A DNA stretch of 64,000 nucleotides from Dactylorhiza incarnata (taxonomy: Eukaryota > Streptophyta > Magnoliopsida > Asparagales > Orchidaceae), in NCBI GenBank assembly GCA_033032865.1, contig JAWHQI010000273.1, positions 806,001-870,000 of the forward strand, written 5' to 3'. The notes below the pieces were generated by a model that was not told where the DNA came from, did not search any database, and was given only the letters and a program-made list of their open reading frames with translations. This document shows positions 31,709 to 42,639 of the stretch, piece after piece (the stretch's first letter is position 1; the number at the start of each line of letters is the position of its first letter). Made by a program: the position numbers and the translations under genes.

Positions 31709-32871
31709 TGTTGGAACATGGTTTTCCGCATTCCTTTGATTTGAGAATAACAAATCCTACTTGTATTTGATCTTGTTTGCCATTGTGTTTTTAACATGCA
31801 GGTTTGAACAAATATGACACTAGGATGCTGCTATTGGTCTGGAACAACTCAAAGCTGAAGTATGGAAATTGGTCTAATGCTAGGCGTTAGAACCTAAACT
31901 TAGGCATTAACACACATCTCACCGGGATGATTATGGCAAGGAGGAAGCAACCGTGATTGTAGGGGGAAGTTTAGGAATGATCTGACCTAACGCCAACATT
32001 AGCCTTAACGCCAGCATTAGGATTGACTAAAATAAACAACTAAAGTGCAGAATCTCCTTCCTATTTTAAAGATCTGAGCCATCAAAACATTACTATACTG
32101 GGTCAACGCCAGGCGTTAGCCTTAATGCAGGAGTTAGCTCAAGTTTTATAAATTGGATGATTTTGTCTTCTCCAACAACTGATTGATTAGAGCCCTATTC
32201 CAGCACTTCAGAAACTCTGAGAGGGCCGTACTTCCATACTAATACATCTCCCACTCAATTTCAAAAGGTGGAATCGAAGGAGGCTTGGATCAACATGCTA
32301 ACTCAACGTGAAGAATGCATGCTTGGACTTCAACGATCTTCAGTGATTCTTCGGCATCTCCTTCAGATTACCTCATAGGGAGTTTTTATATTTGTCTTTT
32401 ATATTTGTCCTTTATATTTATATTTGTAAATGGTTAGTGAATTCGCCTCGTGTTGGCTACTAGGTCTGGGTAGGACTTAGGGCTGAAATTTGCCTCGTGT
32501 TGGCGACTAGGTCTAGGGAGTAGATCTAGGGGGTGCTCGAGGCCTTTCTGGTGATAGATTGGCTAGAGCGGCTTGAGGCTGTATCTGGGAGAGATCAGCT
32601 AAAACCAACCGGTTCGTGGGGATGCGAGTCGGTATAGAAAACAAAAAGAGATTTAATTTTATTGCCTATGATTTCTAGCATAAGAAATCAAGTTTTGTAA
32701 TCTTATATCTCAAGTTAATAAAATCATGTCTCTCATTTATATTACTTGATTTCTTCTTTTGTGTGGTTTATTATTAAATTAATCTCTTATCATTTCTAAT
32801 ATTTCAAAATATAACGTAAGTCTTTACAACCCTTATTCACCCCCCCTCTAAGGGTGCCTCAAGATCCAACA
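31709..32871 (+). mobile_element. 3' LTR of A
   Basis: This complete 1163-bp LTR runs from TGTTGGAACATGG to ATCCAACA. U3 holds aacgccaggcgttag-type dyads (about 31880-31915, 31988-32018, 32104-32135), with a TATA-like ttttataaatt near 32145. Near the U5 end accctta (32829-32835) and taagggt (32849-32855) enclose a C-rich loop. Confidence 0.93.
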
Positions 32872-33248
32872 ACTACTACCATCCTTCTCCGAGCAGTTGT
32901 GAGTTTTGAGTAGATTCCACATTTATTATATATATATATAGAGTGTTTTATATTATGGACATGTACCAGACCTAAGACCTTACTCTTCCTTTTATTGCTC
33001 ATTGATGGACTCTAATTTGTATCCCTTTGGATATATATATATATATATATTGTGATTATGGACTTGGAGTTATTCAAGTTACTTCTTTTCTAATGTTGGC
33101 CTGGTTGATTGTTCTTGTCGGCAGGATCAACGTCTTGTGGTGGCGACTAACCTGTGTGTTGGTGTCACCATAAGGTGGCGATTCTGGGCATAAGACCACC
33201 TCAGATGTCTCGTCGTGAAAATCTGGGGGAGGGGTCTCATACCCCCTC
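32872..33248 (+). mobile_element. Duplicated tail of the gypsy LTR, part 2
   Basis: This resumes the sequence interrupted at 8624 and matches about 7762-8118 of the first LTR (cgagcagttgtgagttttga, the tatatata run, ggtggcgacta, ctcgtcgt). It starts with the right TSD of A (actac, 32872-32876). It ends near ggggtctcata, followed by a PBS-like tggtatagatcc at about 33262. Confidence 0.8.
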
Positions 33249-33783
33249 TAGGTGGTATAGATCCCTATTCATTCATATTCTTTCAGCGGTCAAATCTGAT
33301 ATGTAATTATTGGAATAATTGTTGGAGACTCAAATTATGGATATGCAAGTATGATAACTTTTATGTTATTTTATATCTCCATGAATCTATAAACTTTTGC
33401 TTGCGTTGTATCATTTGGTCTACGGACTGAAACTGATAATATTTGAGATTATACAGGATTAAACACAATTTCATCATGGACTTGAACCATAGACCTCGCC
33501 CATGAAGTATATCATTGCACAAATAATCCAACCAATTGGGTGGGAGGGAGTCAATAAATTCTTTTTCGGGAGCAATTCATTCTTCCCTAACACAACATAG
33601 TACTCTCCATTGTACTGCGCTCTTCATGTGAGTTTGTTACTCCTTCTCCCTTACCTTTGTAAGTCTTTGTGAAATCACTCTGATGGGAAGAAAAAAGAAG
33701 GCATTAAGAGTGAGTTTGCCCAAACCCTAGACACTCCAAGATCCTTTTTCAAACTTGCATCCTCCCATTTTGAATTAAGATAT
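33249..33783. other. Spacer between the gypsy LTR tail and E
   Basis: There is no recognisable gene. The first ~30 bp may include a decayed PBS (tggtatagatcc). The rest is unclassified and serves as the left flank of E. Confidence 0.45.
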
Positions 33784-35616
33784 TGTATGTTATGGAACTA
33801 TCACCTAGAAGGGGTGGGGGGGATTAGGTGATATAGCTGTTTTAAAATTTATGCATAAGAACTAAAAATCTTTATCACAGCACAGTAATAGACCACATAA
33901 ACAAACCATACAAGAACACCAGATCTATTGTAGTTCCTCAAGACAGGGTGTTTTGAGTAGTCCACTCTCCCTCTGCGCTTTTCTAGCAGTGTGCTGGGTC
34001 GGCAAACTCTGCCAAAAACTCAGGCCCGCAAGCCCTACAAACTCAGGCCCTCAAGCTCTACAATTCAGCCCCTCAAGGTTTACAACTCAGCCCCTCAAGG
34101 TTTACAACTTAGCCCCTCAAGGATTACAACTCAGGCCCTCAAGCCCTACAAAGCTCAGCCCCTCAAGGACTACAACTCATGCACTCAAGCCCTACAAAGC
34201 TCAGCCCCTCAAGGCCTACAAAGCTCAGCCCCTCAAGGCCTACAGTACTCAGGCCCTCAAGCCCTATAATCTCATATCTGAAAATAGATCCAACAGATCA
34301 GGCCCGCAAGCCCTACAGAGAAAGATTTGAGAAATAGTTCTCTAGCCTGATGAAGATTGGCTTCTTGGAAAAGTTCTTAGCTGGATGAGGATTGGCTTCT
34401 TGGATATGAAGAGAATGCTTCTGATCTTTTCTTGGACAACACAGATTCTTCTTCAATCCCTTCTTCAATCTAGAACGCTTCTTATCAGTCGATGTTGCTC
34501 GACTGAAACTTGGAGAACGCTTGATGAGGATGTTTTATTATCTGATTCTTGTTCCTTCTTTTCCCAGCTTTACTATTCTATTGATTCGACATGAATGTTC
34601 TGTGATTCTTGCTATTTTGAATTAGGGCAGACACTTATCTCTTTTATAAGATTGAGGAGCCAGCTAACGGTCTCCTAGGATGTACTATAAGTGTCAGAGT
34701 CCCATTCCTTAATGACACGCGCTGATTAGACCACCAGAAGATGACATTTAATGCAGACAATGCGATTTGAAATGTCTTGATCTGCCTCGATAATATTTGC
34801 AACATCTCGACGACAGAACTTGCCGTTACGACGATCCATCTTTGACTTGGACAAATCTTTAAGTCTTCTTCAATCTTCTTTAGATAATGATATCTCGATG
34901 ATACAGGATATCACAGCTGCACTTGCACTTACAATGACATAAAGTCATCTTAAATGTGGCATCATAATCTTGTTGCCAACTTGCTGTCTTCTCGACAATG
35001 TTGTTGAGACCATACCATCATTCCAACGATGTCATCAAAACCATACTATCATATCGACGATGTCATCAAAATCATGCTGTCATTTTGACGATCTTGTCTT
35101 GATCATTCTGACGACAATCAGTTCTTCTTCCATAAGCGGTCTTCAACAGTTCTCCCTTAGCCTTTTCGACAAAAAAGCTTCTTTTACGACGATGTCATCC
35201 ATAAAGCCGAATACCTTGACTTAGCTCTTCTTAGACTTTACCACAATGTCGTCGTGTGATTCCGATTGACATGACGATACTGGACTTAGATCGATTCTTC
35301 TTATTCTTACGACGATATCGTCGTATGTACTTTGATGTCACAATGATATCGTCGGAATGTCCATACTATTTTGACAATAGTTGACATGATCCTTCTGCTT
35401 AACTTTGAGTATCATCTCGATGATGTATACGTGCTTATACAACGATATGTCCAGTCCTTCTCGATGATATTAGGCTTAGTGAGATTAGAGAAGTACTGGA
35501 TAAGTGACTTAATCTCTGCAATCATAAACTAAGTATACAATCAAATACATAATGCTTTGATCATTGACATGATCACTTCTTCAAATCAGGAACATTACTG
35601 GGCACTGTTCCCAACA
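33784..35616 (-). mobile_element. 3' LTR of E
   Basis: This 1833-bp LTR starts on the minus strand with TGTTGGGAACAG at 35616 and ends ...CCATAACATACA at 33784. U3 is full of cgacgat/atcgtcg motifs (about 34790-35480). A TATA-like CTTATAAAAGAG lies near 34638-34651 (minus). R-U5 holds a minisatellite (34010-34320) and a perfect 9-bp stem around a G/C run (33799-33833). Confidence 0.88.
34010..34320 (-). repeat. Minisatellite in the 3' LTR of E, ~18-24 bp units
   Basis: Roughly a dozen variant copies of ctcagcccctcaaggcctac and ctcaggccctcaagccctac lie head to tail. The equivalent array in the 5' LTR (39015-39385) has a different order and number of variants, so the array changes by unequal exchange or slippage. 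The long plus-strand frame over it is a by-product of the repeat, not a gene. Confidence 0.9.
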
Positions 35617-35627
35617 ATCTCCCCATA
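35617..35627 (-). other. Polypurine tract of E
   Basis: The minus strand reads TATGGGGAGAT directly before the LTR start TGTTGGGAAC. Confidence 0.8.
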
Positions 35628-35717
35628 TTTGAAGAAGTTCTAACACCTCAATGATAGATGCCACTCATAGAAAGATTCAAAATTATAAAGAGCTTAGCTG
35701 AGTAGTATACCCTCTCC

Positions 35718-36092
35718 CTACCTCCCTGGAGGTAGGACTCCACTTGCCTGCCTGTGGATCCTGCATTTAAGATTGCCTTCTCGCCCCTTTATGACTTCTT
35801 CAGTTAAATGTTCATCCAGGGTTTCTTGCATTGAGATCAGCCTTCCATTTCTTTCTTCTGTGATGACTTCCAGCAGGAGAAGATTTTCCTGAGCTTCTAG
35901 GGTAGAGCACCCCAGATGGGTCTCCCCCTCAACCATTGCAGTATCTTGGGCTGAGCTCCCAGGTTGGAACTCCCCCTCAACTGGATCACTGTCCAGAATT
36001 GGACTTCTCCTCTCTTCAGCTATCACTGGGTTAGCAGGTTCAGATTCCTTCTCTGGGATATCTTGATGCAGAGACATCTCCCCATGTTGCAT
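35718..36092 (-). CDS. Short unrecognised ORF of E
   Basis: This 124-residue minus-strand frame (MQHGEMSLHQDIPEKE...) is acidic and low in complexity, and lies between gag and the PPT. I do not recognise it. It may be a remnant of the linker region of pol or an accessory frame of SIRE-like elements. It may also be chance. Confidence 0.25.
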   Translation of the reverse strand: MQHGEMSLHQDIPEKESEPANPVIAEERRSPILDSDPVEGEFQPGSSAQDTAMVEGETHLGCSTLEAQENLLLLEVITEERNGRLISMQETLDEHLTEEVIKGREGNLKCRIHRQASGVLPPGR

Positions 36093-36441
36093 ATAGGCTC
36101 TTGTTGATCTATTGAGTTATAGCATTTGCATCTTCTAAAGCTCAAGCTCCCCCTTGATTAAATATCTCCTTTCTGTAGAGGAATTCTATTTGAACTACTT
36201 TTCTTTATCTCCCCCTATATTTGAGAATTCATTGTCTTCTTTTGCACTTTAAGCTTTTCTATTTCAATATTTGATTCTTCCTTTCTGATTCTTTAGGCTC
36301 TCTCCCCCAACTGGCTTTAATCCCTTTCAGTTGTTTGAAAAATAATCCTGCTATCCCAGCACATAGGCCAGAAACAACACCTAGTCAGTCCAAGGCCCAA
36401 AATTGTTTCTGGTGGGCCCTTGGACTCCCTGCAAAACAAGA

Positions 36442-38720
36442 TTACAGACCCTTAGGCACCCAAATAGCTTTGGGTCCTAGGACATTATTAGCTCTATGAT
36501 TTGAATGAAACCTGGTTATATTCACAGCTAACACCTTATTATTTGTCATAAGACTTGTTGGATTGAACCAACAGTCTAAGGCATGGTGGCCTATCTTACC
36601 ACAACACCAACAGTTATGGGGATTATTTCTCCTCTTCTTAATCATCTTAGGCTTGGCTTGATGATGCCTATAAATAGGAGAGCAATAACATAACTACTAA
36701 GCTAAGTTCTTCTTGAACTTAAGACTGCCTGACTATTTTTGCTGAGGGACAACATGCACAATCCTAGGTTTCACAGTTTGCCTAACAACCTTGCTTTTAC
36801 CCTTGGGTGCTTTGGCAAGTGAGCCTAAGGCAAATGTCCCATGAGGTTTCACTTGATCCTCATTATGCTAAGCTTGAAATGCACTGGTCCCAAGGACTTT
36901 GGCATACGTACTTGGTGGTTCCTTGCAATCACTAGTAAAGCACTCATTAGATGAATGACCAAGTAAAATTTCATGGTCATAAGAATTAGTTGCAATATAA
37001 CTTTTTGAAAAATAATTGTCTCTTGAGGATTTTTTCCTTTTATCATTCTCTTGAGTGTATCCTACACCACCTATATAAAGTGCAGAGAAACAATCTATGA
37101 TAGGGAGGACAATTTGTGTCTTGGAGAAATTGGCCACCAGCTTCCTTTCTTTGAGGATCTTAACCTCAAGATCATTTATGATAAGCTCCTTCTGACTCAA
37201 TTTAGCAACATAAGCTATAGATATATCCTTGAGAGCTTTGATCTCTTTGCTTACTTGAGTCAACGAGAAAGTTATCTCAGCAAGCTCAGATTCAAGACCC
37301 TTCAGGACAGCAATTTCATTTGAATGAGCCTTAGCCAGCTTCTTGCTTCTTTTAAGAGCTTCAAGAAGGATAGCATATTGCTCTACTAAGTCAGGCATGT
37401 CATCCTATTCTGATGAGCTTGCCTCAGATTCAGAATCTGAGAAAGATAGAGGTGCTCTTATGCATACCTGTTCAGGAGAGACCTTATCCCAAATTACTTC
37501 ATCCTCAGATTCTGATAGGGCAGTCAACCCAAAGTAAGCTTCATCTTCTGAGTCTGAACTCTTTGAGTCACTTAAGGTTTTCACCTTCTTCTTAGCAATG
37601 AAATTCCTCTCAGCTCTCTTTCCCTTGCGTGACTTGGATTCAACTTGTCTAGATTCCATCCTCTTTTCAGGACAGCCAGCAACAACATGACCTGTTCTTT
37701 GACAACAATAGTATATAATATTAGGTATAATATGTTTATTGTACTTAGAATGATACCTGTCATGTCTAGAATTTGTTCTAGATTGATCCTTGCAGTTTGC
37801 TGAATGTTGAGCCTTACTGTGCTCCTGCATCATGCTGAGAATTAGCTGTCTGAAATTCTTGTAGAAGGAAAACATATCAATATCAGGGAAATCTGAATCA
37901 GATGAGCAGCCAGCTTGATCTTCTGATTCTGAATAGCTAGCATGATGATTAACATAATCATCATTTCATCTCCTTGACAGCCCAGCCTTGAGAGCAAGGT
38001 GCTTGTGAATAGGAGTTGATCTCCCTTCCTCTTCTTCGTCCTTCCTTGTGTTGAGATGGAGCTCATGGGATAGAAGCTTCCCAAACAGATTTTGGGGCTC
38101 AAGCTTTGCTAGATTGCCCATTTACCTAATGACACAAATCTTTATATCCCACTCCTTGTTCAGAGATCTGAGGAACTTGTCTTTTAGGTCATAATTTGAG
38201 AACTCCCTTCCATATGTTCTCAGACCATTGACAATCTTATAGAATTTTTCATAACACTCAGAGATGGAATCTTGCTTGTCTTGCTTGAATGCTTCAAACT
38301 CTTAATTCAGCAAAGACTTCCTATCATCTATCAATATTTTTTTCATTAATCACCCCGGATTCTTTCATTTCCTATGACTTCCTCAGTTCCTTCCAAGAAC
38401 ACAATGAGAGTTGTCCACAACTCTTGAGCAGTCTTGCAGTGCACTAAATTCTGGAATGTTGAATCATCAATAACACTAGCAAGAATATTCTTAGCCCTCT
38501 TGTACATTATGATCAAGAGAATTTCATCTCTTGTCATCTCATCATATGACTTTGGCTGACATGAAGAATTGCTTGTTGAGGCCTTCATAGGAATAAAATG
38601 ACCTTCCTCAATAAAAACAAAAATCCTAGAGTCTATGGCTTCCATATATAACCTAACCCTCTCCTTCCACATAACAAAGTTTTCTTTAGAACAAGTGGCT
38701 AGTCTGGCTTCCACAGCCAT
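36442..38720 (-). pseudogene. gag of element E (SIRE-like), decayed
   Basis: The start at 38720 (MAVEARLATCSKENFVMWKERVRLYMEAID) and KSYDEMTRDEILLIIMYKRAKNILASVID...QELWTTL are a UBN2-type capsid region. Later frames give a first CCHC-like knuckle YCCQRTGHVVAGCPEK (about 37685-37735) and a serine/aspartate-rich acidic segment (SDSKSSDSEDEAYFG). A probably coiled stretch follows (37398-36868), then a second knuckle CWCCGKIGHHALDCWF (about 36570-36612). The end is LGPKAIWVPKGL at 36442. At least four frame changes or stops break it. Unlike A and C it keeps both the zinc knuckles and most of the capsid region. Confidence 0.85.
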
Positions 38721-38773
38721 AGGAATAGTTTCTTGATCTAGATATGACTGTTAAGTCACTTTTTGATCAACCT

Positions 38774-38786
38774 CCCTATGATACCA
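38774..38786 (-). other. Primer binding site of E
   Basis: The minus strand reads TGGTATCATAGGG next to the 5' LTR. It is of tRNA-Met type with changes at the end. Confidence 0.75.
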
Positions 38787-38788
38787 CT

Positions 38789-40462
38789 TGTAGTTATGGA
38801 ACTATCACCTAGAAGGGGGGGGGGGGATTAGGTGATATGGCTGTTTTTAAATTTATGCACAAGAACAAAACTACTTTATCACAACACAATAATAAACCAC
38901 AGAAACAAACCACACAAGAACACCAGATCTATAATGATTCCTCAAGACAGGGTGTCTTGAGTAGTCCACTCTTCGTCTATGCCTTTCTAGCAGTGTGCTA
39001 GGGTCGACAAACTCCGCCAAAAACTCAGGCCCGCAAGCCCTACAAACTCAGGCCCTCAAGACCCACAATTCAGCCCCATCAAGGCTTACAACTTAGCCCC
39101 TCAAGGCTTACAACTCTGCCCCTCAAGGCTTACAACTCAGCCCCTCAAGGATTACAACTTAGCCCCTCAAGGATCATAACTCAGGCCCTCAAGCCCTACA
39201 AATCTCAGCCCCTAAAGGCCTACAAGGCTCAGCCCCTCAAGGCCTACAACTCAGGCCCTCAATCACTACAAAGCTCAGCCCCTCAAGGCCTACAAAGCTC
39301 AGCCCCTCAAGGCGTATAGTGCTCAGGCCCTCAAGCCATACAATCTCAGATTTGAAAACAGATCCAACAGCTCAGGCCCGCAAGCCCTACAGAGAAAGAT
39401 TTGAGAAATAGTTCTCTAGCCTGATGAAGATTGGCTTCTTGGAAAAGTTCTTAGCCGGATGAGGATTGACTTCTTGGATCTGAAGTGAATGCTTTTGATT
39501 TCTTGGACAACACAGATTCTTCTTCAATCCCCTCTTCAATCTGGAACGCTTCTTATCAGTCGATGTTGCTTGACTGAAGCTTGTAGAATGCTTGATGAGG
39601 ATGTTTTGTTCTCTGATTCTTGTTCCTTCTTTCTATAGCTTTACTGTTCTATTGATTCGACGTGAATGTTCTACGATTCTTGTTGTTTTGAATTAGGGCA
39701 GACACTTATCTCTTTTATAAGACTGAGAAGCCGGCTAATGGTCTCCTAGGATGTACTATAAGTGTCAGAGGCCATTCCTTAATGACACACACTGATTGGA
39801 CCACCAGACAACGACATTAAATGCAGACAACACGATTTGAAATGTCTTGATCTGTCTCGATGATATTTGCAACATCTCGATAACAGAACTTACCATTACG
39901 ATGATCCATCTTGGACTTGGACAAATCTTCAAGTCTTCTTCAATCTTATTTTGACAATGATATCTCGACGATACAGGATATCACAGCTGCACTTGCACTT
40001 ACGATGACATAAAGTATCTTAAACATGTCGTCGTAATCTTATTGTCAACTTGTTGTCTTCTCAATGATGACGTTGAGACCATACCATCATTCCGACGATG
40101 TCGTCGAAACCATACTGTCATATCAATGATGTCATCAAAATCATGCTGTCATTTTGACGATCTTGCATTGATCATTCTGACGACAAGCAGTTCTTCTTCT
40201 ATAAGCTGTCTTCAAGAGTTCTCCCTTATCCTTTTTGACAACAAGGCTTCTTTTAAGAAGATGTCGTCGACAAAGCCGAATACCTTGACTTAGCTCTTCT
40301 TAGACTTTACCGCGATATCATCATGTGATTCCAATTGACATGATGATACTGGGCTTAGATCGATTCTTCTTATTCTTACGATGATATCATCGTGTGTACT
40401 TTAATGTCACAACGATATCGTCGAAATGTCTATACAATTTTGATGATTGTTGACATGATCCT
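38789..40462 (-). mobile_element. 5' LTR of E, truncated
   Basis: This matches 33784 to about 35393 of the 3' LTR and then stops at gacatgatcct. The missing part is the first ~223 bp of U3. It includes the second minisatellite (39015-39385), the TATA-like region near 39710-39722, and the same 9-bp stem (38803-38811 with 38829-38837). Confidence 0.85.
39015..39385 (-). repeat. Minisatellite in the 5' LTR of E
   Basis: This is the same family of ~18-24 bp units as at 34010-34320, with more copies of the cttacaactcagcccctcaa variant. It lies in the transcribed part of the LTR. Confidence 0.88.
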
Positions 40463-40938
40463 AAATCGACCATCTCTTCATCGAGTTGGTATGTTGGCAT
40501 CCAGACTCTTTTCTGATAATCTCTCCAGTCGGATGAGAAATGCGATCGGGGGTCACTCGACAAACATGCAAGGGGGGAGCTAATTTCGACCGTCAATATA
40601 GAGGCTTGGCCTTAGGAAAAATCGCTAACCAGATGCACCGTCCATCACCCATTCTGGATTTTACAAGAGTTGAGTTGAAGCCTGTTTCCCAATTCGCTCG
40701 TGGAGATCGATTTCACCTACTTTGCATTTTTGAGAAAATGCTTGCTGGAAGAGAAAAAGAGACTCATGCAATCTCTTGTTTCAGGGGGTGAGGAATTTGT
40801 ATATACAAATGAATATACAACAGATGGAGATACACATTCCTTCTAGGGATAGAACCTTTTCAGGTCATCACCGCTCCAGGTATTCCCAAGCAGCTCCCCT
40901 TCGTGGATTTGCAGACGATACCCTCCAGTTGTCAGCAA
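40463..40938 (-). other. Region downstream of F integrase, no gene recognised
   Basis: By position this is the 3' untranslated part of F between the integrase and the break at E. A long purine-rich minus-strand tract or LTR start was not found. Confidence 0.4.
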
Positions 40939-41830
40939 CTAATGGATGATGAACGACCCTTTCCAATTCAGGTTAAGCTTCCAAATAGTGGTTGTTCTTC
41001 CTGCTGTATCCACTTTCTTCAAGACAAGGTCGCCTGCTTGGAACTGCTTGATGCGGGCATGTTTGTCATAATATTTTTCCATTCGTAACTTAATCTCTTC
41101 CTGTCGAACTGATGCTAGGTCTCGATGTTCTTTGCTGTAGTTGAGAGAGAGCCTTTGGGCTTCTTCATTCTCTAGCCGCCATTCATCATCCCCATCTTCT
41201 GCCGCAACCACTCTAGGACTCCTGACCTCAAACTCCACTAGGATATGATCTTCAGACCCATGGGATAACTTGAAAGGAGTTTCTCCCATGTCCGAATTAG
41301 GAGTGGTCCTCAGAGCCCATAGGACCAAAGGGAGCTGCTCCACCCAATTCCCCTTTAAGTTCTCGACTTTCTTCTTCAGGAGGTTGTTGGCTAGCTTGTT
41401 GGCTGCTTCTACTTGCCCATTGCTCTGAGGGTGGTGAACTGAGGCAAACCGAAGATATGTCCCTAGCTGTCTGCAGAAATCCTCCAGCTCTAAGTTGGCG
41501 AACTGTGGGTTATTGTCGGTGATGATGGTGAGAGGTATTTTGAACCGGCAAGCAATTCCCCCCCCCCCAGATGAAGTTCTTCACAACTTGAGAGGTGGTC
41601 TTGGTCAGAGCTTTGGCCTCAATCCATTTGGAGAAGTAGTCGATCATGATAAGAACAAACTCCCTCTGGCCGCTAGCTTAGGGAAAAAAGGCCTATTAGA
41701 TCCATTCCCCAGATGGAGAACGGACAAGGGTCCGTGATTGAACAAAGTTGTCAGACTGGCTGTAACTGGAGGGGAGCGAAGAGCTAGCACTTCTTGACAT
41801 TTATTTGGGAAAGCTCCGGCATCCGTTCGT
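40939..41830 (-). pseudogene. F integrase
   Basis: Minus-strand frames read TDNNPQFA (near 41500), RQLGTYLRFASVHHPQSNGQVEAANKLANNLL (41460-41380) and VEQLPLVLWALRTTPNSDMGETPFKLSHGSE. The C-terminal domain follows (KYYDKHARIKQFQAGDLVLKKVD). The DNA-joining residues D and E are seen in TDN and GQVEA. A run of ten C at about 41560 shifts the frame, and stops follow upstream, so the enzyme cannot be made. Confidence 0.85.
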
Positions 41831-42189
41831 ATTGTTGGTTAGAAGTAACCCTACCTCAGGATTCTTTGCTCTAGAGTACGAGTCCCTGAATAACTTCAGC
41901 ACTCAACTGAATGAATCTATTCTAGAACTCGAGACACTTCGGCTTCCGAAATGCATCTGGCCAAGGGGCCCGAGATGATATTGCGATATAGCACCCGGTT
42001 ATGTAATAAGTAGTAAGATACCTTGTACTGGAACTTTCTTTGATCTCCACCTTCTGCTGGGAGTTGGTCGGTAGTCAGGAATATTATGATCGGATCTATC
42101 CAGGAAGCATGCTGCTCGATATCCATCATCTCACCTTCCTCGGTAGATGGTAAAAAAAGTTTGGTGATCGTTCCCCCGACCCTCTGACA

Positions 42190-42630
42190 ATACTTGGCCA
42201 AACGGTCTGCCGCCGAGTTCTCCTCTCTCGACACGTGCCCGACAAAGAAGGATTGGAAGCTTCCAATCAAACCTTTTACTTTTACCAAGTATTTTTGTAG
42301 GATGATGTCGTGCACTTCGAACTTACCTCGGATCTACGACGCGAACACCATTGAATCTATAAAATCTCGGATGTCATGAATCCCCAACTCTATGGAGAGA
42401 CGCAAGTCTGCCAATATAGCCTCATATTCCGCATGATTGTTTGTGATAGGGAAGATGATCTCGACTGCTTTCTCGATCCTGGTTCCCTGTGGGCTGACAA
42501 GCAAGATGCCTACTACTTCAAAGCTTTTGCACGAAGCTCTATCTACGAACGTATTTCAGGAAACTAGGCTTGAGAATTTATCCACATCATCTGAGAAGTC
42601 AGTTGGGAAGTCCACACTGCCTGTGCTTTA
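42190..42630 (-). pseudogene. F second RNase H-like domain (Tat type)
   Basis: The minus-strand frame MHDIILQKYLVKVKGLIGSFQSFFVGHVSREENSAADRLAKYCQRVGG (from 42315) matches the tail of the extra RNase H found in Tat-group gypsy elements. Upstream minus-strand sequence (42620-42330) contains the corresponding ...NHAEYEAILADLRLSIELG-like region with frame breaks. It is inactive because of stops. Confidence 0.7.
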
Positions 42631-42639
42631 ATCGCTACC

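Larger units (their letters stand above)
8625..32871 (+). mobile_element. Element A: gag-only Ty1/copia (SIRE-like), interrupted by B
   Basis: The outer ends are TGTTGGAACATGG at 8625 and ...ATCCAACA at 32871, flanked by the 5-bp TSD actac (8620-8624, 32872-32876). Parts in order are: 5' LTR (8625-9432 plus 25041-25402, split by B), PBS, decayed gag frames, about 4.8 kb of non-coding interior, PPT and 3' LTR. Without B the element is about 8.6 kb. No protease, integrase, RT or RNase H is present, so it is non-autonomous and fits the class called TR-GAG or LARD-like. The LTRs look highly similar by eye, with scattered substitutions. Family traits are shared with C: the PPT context, the gag start and the hairpin pair. 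Confidence 0.9.
33784..40462 (-). mobile_element. Element E: gag-only Ty1/copia (SIRE-like), 5' end truncated
   Basis: It runs on the minus strand: 5' LTR (38789-about 40462, incomplete), PBS, decayed gag (38720-36442), a short extra frame, PPT (35617-35627) and 3' LTR (33784-35616). About 223 bp are missing from the start of the 5' LTR compared with the 3' LTR, and element F begins at the break. No TSD can therefore be shown. No protease, integrase or RT is present. The gag stops at GPKAIWVPKGL, the same point as in A and C. Confidence 0.87.

Noticed and set aside
33953..34330. Long plus-strand ORF over the 3' LTR of E
   Set aside because: It is a translation of the 18-24 bp minisatellite; a second frame over the same repeat is equally open. 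No protein family is recognisable and the element runs on the other strand.
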